Shown here: one piece after another, positions 1 through 7,916 of the stretch
Layout: every line of letters begins with the position of its first letter
Numbering within the stretch: position 1 is the stretch's first letter
Virus record (IMG/VR): IMGVR_UViG_3300032220_001356
Span: 26,726-90,725 of that record
DNA: 64,000 nt
Reading direction: 5' to 3' (one strand)
DNA from: a virus
Notes under the pieces: generated by a model
The model's database searches: none
What the model was told of the DNA's origin: nothing
The model's input: only the letters and a program-made list of their open reading frames with translations
Program-made: the position numbers and the translations under genes

Positions 1-563
1 TTTCTATTGTTGGTAAGGCTGGTTGTGGAAAGACGATGCTTGCAATAGCAGCGGGTCTGGAGCAAACGATTGGATTAGACAACAAATACTCACGTTTAAT
101 TGTTTCGCGTCCTGTACAGCCAATGGGTAAGGATATTGGCTTCCTTCCCGGCACATTAGAAGAGAAAATGTCTCCTTGGCTTCGTCCAATTCAAGACAAC
201 TTACAATTCTTGATGGGTAACGACAAAATAACTCTTGATATGTATATGCAAAAAGGAGTTATTGAGATTGAAGCTATCACATATATCCGTGGTCGTTCAA
301 TTTCTAATGCGTACATCATAATCGATGAAGCACAAAATCTTTCAATGCACGAAATTAAGACCATTATTACCAGAGTTGGTGAAAATTCAAAAGTTGTTTT
401 AACTGGTGACATTGAACAAATTGATAATGTCTATGTTGACGAAACCACAAACGGACTTACATATGTAGCTGAAAAGTTTAAACCATATGATTTGGCAGGA
501 CACGTAACGTTAATGAACGGCGAACGCTCAAAAGTTGCCACACTTGCTTCTCGTATTCTCTAG
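1..563 (+). CDS. phoH: PhoH-like ATPase, 3' part (5' end outside window)
   Basis: The reading frame is open from base 3, so the start lies before the window. The visible 187 residues form most of a PhoH-type P-loop ATPase. They show a Walker A motif GKAGCGKT at visible residues 4-11, the family signature SRPVQP followed by GFLPGT, and a Walker B strand IIIDEAQN. A later stretch, VLTGDIEQID, matches the sensor region of PhoH/helicase-like ATPases. PhoH homologues are common in T4-like marine phages; their role there is unsettled (RNA or nucleotide metabolism is suggested). An A/T-rich 82-base gap separates it from the next gene. Confidence 0.93.
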   Translation, partial: SIVGKAGCGKTMLAIAAGLEQTIGLDNKYSRLIVSRPVQPMGKDIGFLPGTLEEKMSPWLRPIQDNLQFLMGNDKITLDMYMQKGVIEIEAITYIRGRSISNAYIIIDEAQNLSMHEIKTIITRVGENSKVVLTGDIEQIDNVYVDETTNGLTYVAEKFKPYDLAGHVTLMNGERSKVATLASRIL

Positions 564-645
564 AGTAAAAAATAAGTTAATTTTATTTAAAGATGGGCAT
601 TATTTTTTTGATGAAAAAATTAATAATTTGTTAAAGATACTATAA

Positions 646-1329
646 ATGAAAACAATAATTGAATCAATGAAAGACAAAAATGATAAAATAATTAAAAAGC
701 TAAAAGACAGAAGACTTTTTAACAGAATCTATGTTTGGGAAAAAGATCCTGTTTCTCCAGAAGTAGACATAGATTTGGGATTACAAAAAATAATCAAGCT
801 TTTACCTAAAAATTATTTTAACAATATTGATAGTATTTTTATTGGTCAATTCCCAGAATTAAACAAAAGAAATTTAAATGCACTTTATCAAGATAATGCA
901 ATTTATATTTCTAATAATATTTTTAGTACACAAGAACTTATGAAAAATTTAGTTCATGAATTAGCACATGCTGTTCATGATGAATATTGTGATGCAATAG
1001 ATGAAAACGATGCAGTCATAGATGAATTTTTCATTAAAAGAAGACAATTGAAAAAAATATTACACTTAAATGGCTACAAGACAGAACAACAAAATTTTGA
1101 AAACGTTGAATATGACCCAAATTTTGATACTTATTTGTATCAAGAAATTGGTTATCCTATTATGCATACGCTAACAACAAATTTGTTTGTCTCTCCATAT
1201 GCCGCAACATCATATAAAGAATATTTTGCTAATGGTTTTGAGCATTATTATTTAAACGATTTTACATCCGTTAAACAAATAAGTCCAAAACTTTACAAAT
1301 TAATAAATGTTTTAGAAAGTTTAGAATAA
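646..1329 (+). CDS. Putative zinc metallopeptidase (zincin, HExxH)
   Basis: A 227-residue protein with a clear zincin motif HELAH at residues 104-108, inside a predicted helix (LVHELAHAVHDEY). A downstream helix YKEYFANGFEHYY offers Glu192 as the likely third zinc ligand, an arrangement resembling the lethal-factor-like (ATLF) group of zincins. There is no signal peptide or membrane segment, so it probably acts in the host cytoplasm or is carried in the virion. The N-terminus is basic and helical. Substrate unknown. No good Shine-Dalgarno sequence is visible before the ATG. Its position beside PhoH and a nuclease does not point to one pathway. The fold assignment rests on the motif only. Confidence 0.6.
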   Translation: MKTIIESMKDKNDKIIKKLKDRRLFNRIYVWEKDPVSPEVDIDLGLQKIIKLLPKNYFNNIDSIFIGQFPELNKRNLNALYQDNAIYISNNIFSTQELMKNLVHELAHAVHDEYCDAIDENDAVIDEFFIKRRQLKKILHLNGYKTEQQNFENVEYDPNFDTYLYQEIGYPIMHTLTTNLFVSPYAATSYKEYFANGFEHYYLNDFTSVKQISPKLYKLINVLESLE

Positions 1330-1338
1330 GGAAATAAA

Positions 1339-1599
1339 ATGGAAAAAAGCGAATCTTTAATGCAAGAAGTAAAAGCCGAAAACCCAATGAAAGAGTGGTT
1401 AGTTAATTATGTCGGCAATAAACTAAAACCAGAAGATGGAAGAGTTTCAGTAGAAATGATAATTACTGCAATGGCAGACGAATTTCCAGATTTTGTGCTT
1501 GCTTTAGCAGAAGAAAACTTTATTCGTGGCTATCAGCAGGCATTGTATGACGTAGATTACAATCCACCACAAGAAAAACAAGAAAACGTTGAATCTTAA
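1339..1599 (+). CDS. Small conserved-type hypothetical protein
   Basis: An 86-residue acidic protein, probably mostly helical, without cysteines, signal peptide or membrane segment. It starts 9 bases after the metallopeptidase stop, preceded by AAGGAAAT as a ribosome binding site, so the two are likely co-transcribed. A strong hairpin terminator follows directly after the stop codon, marking it as the last gene of this transcription unit. The middle part (MADEFPDFVLALAEENF, then RGYQQAL) looks like a compact helical fold. I do not recognise the family and offer no function. Confidence 0.7.
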   Translation: MEKSESLMQEVKAENPMKEWLVNYVGNKLKPEDGRVSVEMIITAMADEFPDFVLALAEENFIRGYQQALYDVDYNPPQEKQENVES

Positions 1600-1641
1600 A
1601 CACCTGTATGTTATAATTTAAAAACATACAGGTGTTGTTTT
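1600..1641 (+). terminator. Rho-independent terminator with SD of the next gene in its stem
   Basis: A perfect 13-bp inverted repeat: left arm 1600-1612 (ACACCTGTATGTT), 10-base A/T loop, right arm 1623-1635, then a T-rich tail TGTTTT. It follows the stop of the 86-residue gene by one base. The right arm holds AGGTG (1630-1634), the only Shine-Dalgarno-like sequence before the TTG start at 1640. Folded RNA would therefore hide the ribosome binding site of the following nuclease gene. Confidence 0.8.
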
Positions 1642-2404
1642 GCCACACATTTCCTTTTCGGAATTAAAAACTTGGTCTGAGTGTCCTTATAAACGTAAAC
1701 TTGTTTATGAAGATAAAATAAAAGTATTTACTGCAAATGAATACACAATTTTTGGAACATCTGTTCACGAAACTTGTGAAAAGTCTCTACTTAAGGAAAT
1801 AAGGGAGGAAGATTGTGGCAATTATTTTGAAACCAACTTTAAAAATGCGGTGGAAGAGGCAAAAGTACAAGCTTCATTTGACGAAAACCTTGTCGCAGAT
1901 ATGGTTTTGCAAGGTAAAGCAATCTTCAACGATCTTTTTCCAGCAATTGTGGAATATCTGGGTGAATACGAAGTCGTTTCATCAGAAGAAGACCTATTAG
2001 AGCTTATTAAAGAAGATTACAACTTTAAGGGTTTTATCGATTTGGTACTCAAAACACCAGATGGTAAGTATCATATTGTCGATTTTAAGACTTGTTCATG
2101 GGGTTGGGATATGAAAAAGAAATCCGACCCTATGGTTACATACCAATTGACATATTACAAGGAATTCTTTGCTAAAAAGCATAATATTCCACTTGATAAC
2201 ATTGAAACTCATTTTTGTCTTTTGAAGCGAACTACAAAAAAGAGTAGAGTTGAGTTTTTCCGTGTTTCAAGTGGAAAAAAGAAGATGGAAAATGCAAATA
2301 ATCTATTGACAAAAGCAATTTCTAGTATTATTAGTAAAAAACATATTAAAAATCGTCTTTCTTGTAATGGATGCGAGTTTTATAAAACAGAATTTTGTAA
2401 GTAA
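1640..2404 (+). CDS. PD-(D/E)XK exonuclease, RecB/Cas4-like with probable Fe-S cluster
   Basis: A 254-residue nuclease of the PD-(D/E)XK superfamily. The N-terminal segment SFSELKTWSECPYKRKL is the typical opening of RecB/AddB/Cas4-type nucleases. The catalytic core is visible as FIDLV with Asp134 and VDFKT with Asp148 and Lys150. Four cysteines, Cys15 near the N-terminus and Cys242, Cys245 and Cys253 at the extreme C-terminus, match the split Cys-x(n)-CxxC-x(n)-C layout of the iron-sulfur nucleases (AddB, Dna2, Cas4). No ATG is available: the family-typical N-terminus forces a TTG start at 1640, whose ribosome binding site is buried in the terminator stem. A role in recombination or host DNA degradation is likely. 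Confidence 0.85.
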   Translation: MPHISFSELKTWSECPYKRKLVYEDKIKVFTANEYTIFGTSVHETCEKSLLKEIREEDCGNYFETNFKNAVEEAKVQASFDENLVADMVLQGKAIFNDLFPAIVEYLGEYEVVSSEEDLLELIKEDYNFKGFIDLVLKTPDGKYHIVDFKTCSWGWDMKKKSDPMVTYQLTYYKEFFAKKHNIPLDNIETHFCLLKRTTKKSRVEFFRVSSGKKKMENANNLLTKAISSIISKKHIKNRLSCNGCEFYKTEFCK

Positions 2405-2409
2405 TAGTA

Positions 2410-2453
2410 GTTTGAGTTCCAACACTACTATTTACTAGTGTAGGAACTCAAAC
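2410..2453 (+). promoter_or_regulatory. Imperfect 18-bp hairpin between two nuclease genes
   Basis: Left arm 2410-2427 and right arm 2436-2453 are complementary over 18 bases with a single mismatch; the loop is 8 bases. It begins 5 bases after the exonuclease stop and ends 8 bases before the HNH start. No T-run follows, so it is not a standard intrinsic terminator. It could stabilise or be cleaved in RNA, block read-through translation, or mark the endonuclease insertion site. Confidence 0.6.
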
Positions 2454-2461
2454 GTAAACGA

Positions 2462-3082
2462 ATGAATAAAGTTTGTATTATATGTAACAAGGAGTATGAA
2501 GCCAAGAATTGGGCTTCAAAAACTTGTTCTAATGAATGTAGGTTACAGCATAATAATAATAGAAAAAAGAAAACTATTCAAAATCATTTAGAAACATTTA
2601 ATTGTAAGTTTTGTAATAAAGAAGTTATTCGTTATAGAATAAGAAATGGTTTTTGTTCCCGTTCTTGTGCATCAAAAATGTATATACAAAATGGTACATA
2701 TAAAAATTGGATAAAATTTATACCAAAAAAAAGAACAGAAGAACAAAAAATAAATCACAAACTAAGAAAAAATGTTTCTAAAATAATTAGATTTTATTTA
2801 TTTAAGCAATTGATTCCAAAAAGTTCTTCTACATGGAAAAAGTTACCATACACACCAGAAGAACTTAGAAAACATCTTGAAAAACAATTTGATGAAAATA
2901 TGAATTGGGAAAATTATGGAATTTATTGGCATATTGACCATATTTATCCACAATCAAAATTGTTGTTTCAAAGTTTTGATGATGAAAATTTTATAAAATG
3001 TTGGTCATTAGATAATTTAAGGCCATTAGAAAAGATTGAAAATATAAAAAAAAGTAACAGGATAATAGATGAAAAAAATTAA
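2462..3082 (+). CDS. HNH homing-type endonuclease with two zinc fingers
   Basis: A 206-residue HNH endonuclease. Two four-cysteine zinc-binding modules lie in the N-terminal third (Cys5, 8, 22, 26 and Cys48, 51, 65, 69). The C-terminal HNH core is WHIDHIYP with His157, Asp159 and His160, then LDNLRPL with Asn185 and a final KKSNR segment. This matches free-standing HNH endonucleases common in T4-like phages, which cut unoccupied sites and spread their own gene. No Shine-Dalgarno sequence precedes the ATG. The last 14 bases overlap the start of the first glycosyltransferase gene, so the enzyme sits exactly at the left border of the glycan cassette. Confidence 0.9.
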   Translation: MNKVCIICNKEYEAKNWASKTCSNECRLQHNNNRKKKTIQNHLETFNCKFCNKEVIRYRIRNGFCSRSCASKMYIQNGTYKNWIKFIPKKRTEEQKINHKLRKNVSKIIRFYLFKQLIPKSSSTWKKLPYTPEELRKHLEKQFDENMNWENYGIYWHIDHIYPQSKLLFQSFDDENFIKCWSLDNLRPLEKIENIKKSNRIIDEKN

Positions 3083-4316
3083 AATTCTTACTCTGAGCGA
3101 CCACCCTTTCTCTCCTTCTGGCGTTGCTCATATGTCCAAAAATATTATTGAAGGTATGTTGGCTACCGGAAAGTATCAATTTATATCTTTTGGTGGTGCT
3201 ATCAAACATCAAGACTATCGACCACAAAAAACCGAACAATGGAAAGATGATTGGGTTATTTTTCCAGTTGATGGATATGGTTCGCAAGAGATGATTCGTT
3301 CTGTTCTGAGAACAGAACGTCCAGATATTATATGGTTTATGACTGACCCTCGTTTTTGGGGATGGTTATGGCAAATGGAAAACGAAATTAGACCAAATGT
3401 ACCTATGGTGTACTACCATGTTTGGGATAATTATCCATATCCAACATTTAATAGAAAGTTTTATCTTTCAAATGACCATATTGCAACCATTTCAAAACTT
3501 TCAGATGATATTGTTGCAAATGTAGCACCAGAAGTTGAAAGAACTTATGTTCCACACGCTGTTGACACAAATATCTTCAAAAGACTTTCGGAACAAGAAA
3601 TAGAAAAGTTTAAAAAAGAAACTCTCAATATTCAAGACGATAGATTTATTTTCTTCTGGAACAATAGAAACGCAAGACGCAAACAATCTGGTTCTGTTAT
3701 GTGGTGGTTTGCTGAATTTTTGAAGAAAACAAATAAAAAAGCAACTCTTATTATGCATACCGAAGTTAAAGATCAAAACGGACAAGATTTGGTTGCTATT
3801 ATGAACGAATTAGGGCTTACAAATAGAGAAATTCTTTTTTCTCAACAAAAGATGCCACCACAAAATCTAGCTTACTTTTATAATTTAGCAGATGCAACAA
3901 TTAACATCTCAGACGCAGAAGGCTTTGGACTTGCAACTCTTGAATCTCTTGCTTGTGAAACACCAATCATTGTTACAAAAACTGGTGGACTACAAGACCA
4001 AATTAGAAATGAAAAAGGAATTTTTGGAATTGAAATAGAACCATCATCAAGAGCAGTAATTGGTTCACAAGATGTACCATTTATTTATGAAGACAGAATC
4101 AGCCAAGAACAATTTGTTAGTGCTTTAGATACTTTTACAAATATTCCTAAAGAACAAAGAAAAACAATTGGACAACTTGGTAGAGAACACGTTATGAGTA
4201 ATTTTAACTTCGCTGATTTTATTAAGCGTTGGGATAATATATTTACTGACATTTATACCAATAAGGGCTCTTGGCCCAACAAATCATACAAAGCTTGGGA
4301 ATTGAAGGAAATCTAA
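3069..4316 (+). CDS. GT4-family glycosyltransferase (GT-B fold)
   Basis: A 415-residue retaining glycosyltransferase of the GT4 (group 1) type. The N-terminal Rossmann half starts ILTLSDHPFSPSGVA, the loop region of GT-B enzymes. The C-terminal half carries the nucleotide-sugar binding EX7E motif, Glu284 and Glu292, within AEGFGLATLESLA. Donor and acceptor cannot be read from sequence. The start is supported by AGGA 7 bases upstream, inside the end of the HNH gene. It opens the cassette and its stop codon overlaps the next start by one base (TAATG), indicating translational coupling. Confidence 0.9.
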   Translation: MKKIKILTLSDHPFSPSGVAHMSKNIIEGMLATGKYQFISFGGAIKHQDYRPQKTEQWKDDWVIFPVDGYGSQEMIRSVLRTERPDIIWFMTDPRFWGWLWQMENEIRPNVPMVYYHVWDNYPYPTFNRKFYLSNDHIATISKLSDDIVANVAPEVERTYVPHAVDTNIFKRLSEQEIEKFKKETLNIQDDRFIFFWNNRNARRKQSGSVMWWFAEFLKKTNKKATLIMHTEVKDQNGQDLVAIMNELGLTNREILFSQQKMPPQNLAYFYNLADATINISDAEGFGLATLESLACETPIIVTKTGGLQDQIRNEKGIFGIEIEPSSRAVIGSQDVPFIYEDRISQEQFVSALDTFTNIPKEQRKTIGQLGREHVMSNFNFADFIKRWDNIFTDIYTNKGSWPNKSYKAWELKEI

Positions 4317-6280
4317 TGAAAAAGAAAATATTAGTAACAGGTCCAGCACTTACTGCCTCTGGATATGGCGAACAATCTAGATTTGCATTGAGAGCACTAC
4401 GTTCAAGAGAAGATTTATTCGATATTTATCTTGCTGCTACTCCTTGGGGACAATGTGGCTGGATTCATGAAGATAACGAAGAAAGAGCATGGTTAGATAG
4501 TTTAATTATTAAAAATGCTCAGTACAATCAAGCTTCTAATGGACAACCACAATATGATATGTCGTTGCAAATTTCAATTCCCAACGAATGGAAAAAGCTA
4601 GCACCAATTAATATTGGATATACAGCAGGTATTGAAACTAATAAGATTTCTCCTCATTGGATTCAACCATCCAATCAAATGGATAAAATTATTGTTGTAT
4701 CTAACTTTGCAAAGAAAGGATTTGAAAACGGAGTCTATACTGCCACAGATCAAAGAACAGGTCAACAAATCCAAAACTTTAGATGCAATGCACCAATAGA
4801 GGTAGTTAATTACCCTGTTCGTCGCTTTGAATCAAGTGAGTTAGAACTAAATCTAACAACAGATTTTAATTTCCTTGTCGTCGCTCAAGGAGGACCAAGA
4901 AAGAATCTAGCAAATACACTCAAATGGTTTGTGGAAGAATTTAAAAACGATGAAAACGTTGGTTTAATTTGCAAGACTCATACTGCTGGTTCTTCTCAAA
5001 TTGATCGAGAAATGACAACGAATGCAATCAAGAATATCCTTGCAGAGCACACAGATAAGAAATGCAAAGTATACGTCCTCCACGGCGATATGAGCGAAGC
5101 AGAAATGGCAGGGCTCTATACCCATCCAAAAGTAAAAGCGTTGCTCTCGTTGTCTCACGGAGAGGGTTTTGGGCTTCCAATATTTGAGGCAGCATACTAC
5201 GGACTTCCAGTTATCACGACTGAGTGGTCTGGTCCTATGGACTTTATGTATTGTCCAAATAAAGAAGGTAAAGTTAAACCACACTTTGCAAGAGTTGATT
5301 TTACGCTTGGACCAATCCAACAAGAAGCAGTTTGGCAAGGTGTATTAGAAAAAGATACAATGTGGGCTTTCCCAAATCATCTTTCTGCCAAAGAAGCAAT
5401 GAGAGAAGTTTATAAGAATCACGATAGATTCCGTGGTCAAGCAAAACGTCTTGCTGCTCATGTTGAAAAACAATTTTCAAATGACAAAATGAACGAATTA
5501 TTTGTTCAACAAGTATATGGTAAAAAAGTAGAAAAATTTGATATCAATAGTCTACCAAAAATTTCATTAATTTCTTCTGTTTATAATTCAGATGAATATA
5601 TCGAACAGTTTATGGAAGATATTACAAGACAATCAATCTTTAAAGATAAATGTGAGTGGATTATTATCAATGCAAATTCTCCCGGCAATGAAGAAGAAGT
5701 TATTATGCGTTATGTTAACAAATATCCAAACATAATATACAAGCGTCTTGATTCGGACCCCGGTATTTATGCTACTTGGAATATGGCAATTAAAATGTCT
5801 ACAGGAGAGTTTATAACAAACGCAAATACTGACGATAGAAAATCACCAAACTCTTTGCTAGAACATGCAAAAACGCTTTTCCTAAATAAAGAAATCGACT
5901 TGGCATATTCCGATAGTTATATCACTCACGAAGCCAACAAAAGATGGGAAGATATAGATAAAAATAACTGTCAACGCTATAACTTTGAACAATTTTCACC
6001 CAAAGCAATGTTGAGAGGAAATTTGCCACATAACAATCCAATGTGGAGAAGAAGTTTGCACGAAAAATTTGGTTTTTTCAATGAAAACTATCGTTCTGCA
6101 TCAGATTGGGAATTTTGGCTAACTTGTGCTGCTGGTGGCTCCAAATTTATAAAGTGTGATATTCCATTAGGTATTTATTACTTCAATCCAAAAGGAATTT
6201 CAACAAATTTTGAAAACTTTTCTTGGAAACAAAAAGAAGAAGAGGAAATTTATACAAAATTTAGTAAGTTGATTAAATAA
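4316..6280 (+). CDS. Two-domain glycosyltransferase: GT4 fused to GT2
   Basis: A 654-residue fusion of two glycosyltransferases. Residues 1-405 form a GT-B domain with EX7E (Glu283, Glu291) in HGEGFGLPIFEAA. From about residue 416 a GT-A domain of family GT2 begins (ISLISSVYNS), with acidic metal-binding residues Asp506-Asp507 in NANTDDRKS and the usual later W-R and DWEFWL segments. An upstream in-frame start at 4271 exists, but the ATG at 4316 has a good Shine-Dalgarno (GAAGGAAA) and overlaps the previous stop, so I chose it. Two linked enzymes probably add two successive sugars, like bifunctional polysaccharide synthases. Confidence 0.9.
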   Translation: MKKKILVTGPALTASGYGEQSRFALRALRSREDLFDIYLAATPWGQCGWIHEDNEERAWLDSLIIKNAQYNQASNGQPQYDMSLQISIPNEWKKLAPINIGYTAGIETNKISPHWIQPSNQMDKIIVVSNFAKKGFENGVYTATDQRTGQQIQNFRCNAPIEVVNYPVRRFESSELELNLTTDFNFLVVAQGGPRKNLANTLKWFVEEFKNDENVGLICKTHTAGSSQIDREMTTNAIKNILAEHTDKKCKVYVLHGDMSEAEMAGLYTHPKVKALLSLSHGEGFGLPIFEAAYYGLPVITTEWSGPMDFMYCPNKEGKVKPHFARVDFTLGPIQQEAVWQGVLEKDTMWAFPNHLSAKEAMREVYKNHDRFRGQAKRLAAHVEKQFSNDKMNELFVQQVYGKKVEKFDINSLPKISLISSVYNSDEYIEQFMEDITRQSIFKDKCEWIIINANSPGNEEEVIMRYVNKYPNIIYKRLDSDPGIYATWNMAIKMSTGEFITNANTDDRKSPNSLLEHAKTLFLNKEIDLAYSDSYITHEANKRWEDIDKNNCQRYNFEQFSPKAMLRGNLPHNNPMWRRSLHEKFGFFNENYRSASDWEFWLTCAAGGSKFIKCDIPLGIYYFNPKGISTNFENFSWKQKEEEEIYTKFSKLIK

Positions 6281-7128
6281 TGAAAGTTATTTCGTATTCT
6301 TTATTTGAACCAAAACAACTACCTTTACATAGAGAGTGGGACAAGTGGAAAACAGAAAATCAAAGATATTGGTTTAATATACCAACAGTTATTTTATTAA
6401 ATAAAATTATATATCCAGATTATGTTTCAAAATTTTATTTGTCTCCAAATGTTTTTGAAAATCCTTTAAGTGAAATTTTTAATATTTTTGAAGTTGAATA
6501 TGAAGTAATCCAAAGAGAGTACAATTTTACCGAACCTGCTATCTGGAGAATGATGCCTCTTTGGGAAAGAGGCGTTGAAATATTCCATTCTAGAGATATT
6601 GATTCGTTAACCTCAGAAAATGAATATAGATATATAAAATCATTTGAAAATTCTGAATGTTGCGTTGGTACAATAAGAAGTCACGAAAATCATTATAATT
6701 TACCTTGTCGTATGCTTGCTGGTCTTTCTAGTTTTAAGCCAAACAAAATTCCTTTTTCTATAAAAGGTATTAATTTTGATATGTATTATTCTATGAAAGA
6801 CAGCAATTATGGTTCCGACCAAAACTTGTTAATTAAAACATTTACGTTCAACGAGGAATTTACAAAATCTAATTTTTTAGATTGTAAAATAGATAGACAA
6901 TTTAATAAGCAAGATTTTAATTGCTTAGAGGCAAACTTAAACAGCATAGAAATTAATAAAAAAATTGATACTATTTTCAAAAAAATAAAACAAACTACCA
7001 ACACTACTTGGCTTGGAGAACCCTGCGATTCTAGAGGAGAATTGTTAAATTATTTGCTTAATGAAAGAAATGATATTAGATTAAAAATTGCAAATAATAA
7101 AAATTTGTCACTATTTTACAAGGTTTAA
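6280..7128 (+). CDS. Probable glycosyltransferase (GT-A-like, DxD), uncertain family
   Basis: A 282-residue protein between clear glycosyltransferases. Residues 90-115 read like a GT-A active site: a MMPLW segment, then SRDIDS with Asp106 and Asp108 as a DxD-type metal site, then an acidic NE pair. A histidine-containing stretch (SHENHY) and a glycine-serine loop follow. It lacks a signal peptide or membrane helix. Its ATG overlaps the preceding stop (TAATG) and the next gene starts 2 bases after its stop. I infer a glycosyltransferase role from the DxD region and context; the family is not recognised with certainty. The gene appears especially A/T-rich. Confidence 0.5.
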   Translation: MKVISYSLFEPKQLPLHREWDKWKTENQRYWFNIPTVILLNKIIYPDYVSKFYLSPNVFENPLSEIFNIFEVEYEVIQREYNFTEPAIWRMMPLWERGVEIFHSRDIDSLTSENEYRYIKSFENSECCVGTIRSHENHYNLPCRMLAGLSSFKPNKIPFSIKGINFDMYYSMKDSNYGSDQNLLIKTFTFNEEFTKSNFLDCKIDRQFNKQDFNCLEANLNSIEINKKIDTIFKKIKQTTNTTWLGEPCDSRGELLNYLLNERNDIRLKIANNKNLSLFYKV

Positions 7129-7130
7129 CA

Positions 7131-7916
7131 ATGAGAATTTTTGTCGGCAAACAAACACCAGAACACAAGAGAGACACATCCAGAGAATTAATGGATATCT
7201 GGAAAGAAATGGGATTGTGTGAAATTATCGAAGGTGAAGTCGAGGATTATTTTATTTGGGCCAATGAGCCAAATGGAACTTTACTATACGAATATGACCG
7301 ATGGGATGTATTTCCTTTATTGCCACCTATATGGAAAAAAGGTTTATTTGCAGGTATGCAACATCCAAATGGAATGCCTTGGATATATTGGGGAAGAAGA
7401 CCAAAAATGTTGCATTCTAAAATAGAAAGCGGTTTAAAGTCATACGACACCAGACAAATTGAATCCATTTTTCTTGGAAAAGTAGAAAACGGCATTCAAT
7501 TAAACAATAGAACCACCCATGATTGGTCTAAATCAATAGAATTGTTTAGTATGCCAATTAAGATGGGAGATAGTTTTAATTGGCCTTTTACACAAGAAGA
7601 ATATTTAAACAAAGTCGCTGACTCTAAGTTTGGTCTTTGTCTTGCTGGATATGGTCCAAAATGCAATAGAGAAATAGAGTATTTAGGTCTTGGTGTTGTT
7701 CCAATTATTACTGAAAATGTATGTGTAAAATACCACGACCCACTTATTGAAGGTATGCATTACTTCAAAGTTTCAAACTCAGACCAAATAGATAAAACAA
7801 TCAAAGAATGTTCGAAAGATAGATGGGAATATATGTCTTATAATTGTAAAAAATGGTACAATAAAAACTGTTCCCCTCTTGGGTCTTTTGAAACAACATA
7901 CAATATATTAAAATAA
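7131..7916 (+). CDS. Probable exostosin-like glycosyltransferase
   Basis: A 261-residue protein whose C-terminal half holds SKFGLCLAGYG (from residue 165), then NREIEYLGLGVVPII. This pattern, a small-residue strand followed by a helix with E and GxVPII, is the nucleotide-sugar binding region of exostosin-like (GT47-like) and other GT-B transferases. The N-terminal half is rich in tryptophan and aromatic residues (MPWIYWGRR). It is shorter than classical exostosins, so only the C-terminal Rossmann half is convincing. The start has AAGG 7-8 bases upstream. Substrate unknown; the cassette context supports a glycan role. Confidence 0.55.
   Translation: MRIFVGKQTPEHKRDTSRELMDIWKEMGLCEIIEGEVEDYFIWANEPNGTLLYEYDRWDVFPLLPPIWKKGLFAGMQHPNGMPWIYWGRRPKMLHSKIESGLKSYDTRQIESIFLGKVENGIQLNNRTTHDWSKSIELFSMPIKMGDSFNWPFTQEEYLNKVADSKFGLCLAGYGPKCNREIEYLGLGVVPIITENVCVKYHDPLIEGMHYFKVSNSDQIDKTIKECSKDRWEYMSYNCKKWYNKNCSPLGSFETTYNILK

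Noticed and set aside
641-648. TATAAATG, late-promoter-like box
   Set aside because: It overlaps the start codon of the metallopeptidase gene, so a promoter here could not express that gene with its start.
1815-2000. Plus-strand alternative frame of 61 codons
   Set aside because: Lies within the PD-(D/E)XK nuclease in another frame and shows no own signals.
4964-5338. Minus-strand frame of 124 codons
   Set aside because: Shadow of the GT4 domain of the fused glycosyltransferase; the sequence is not protein-like.
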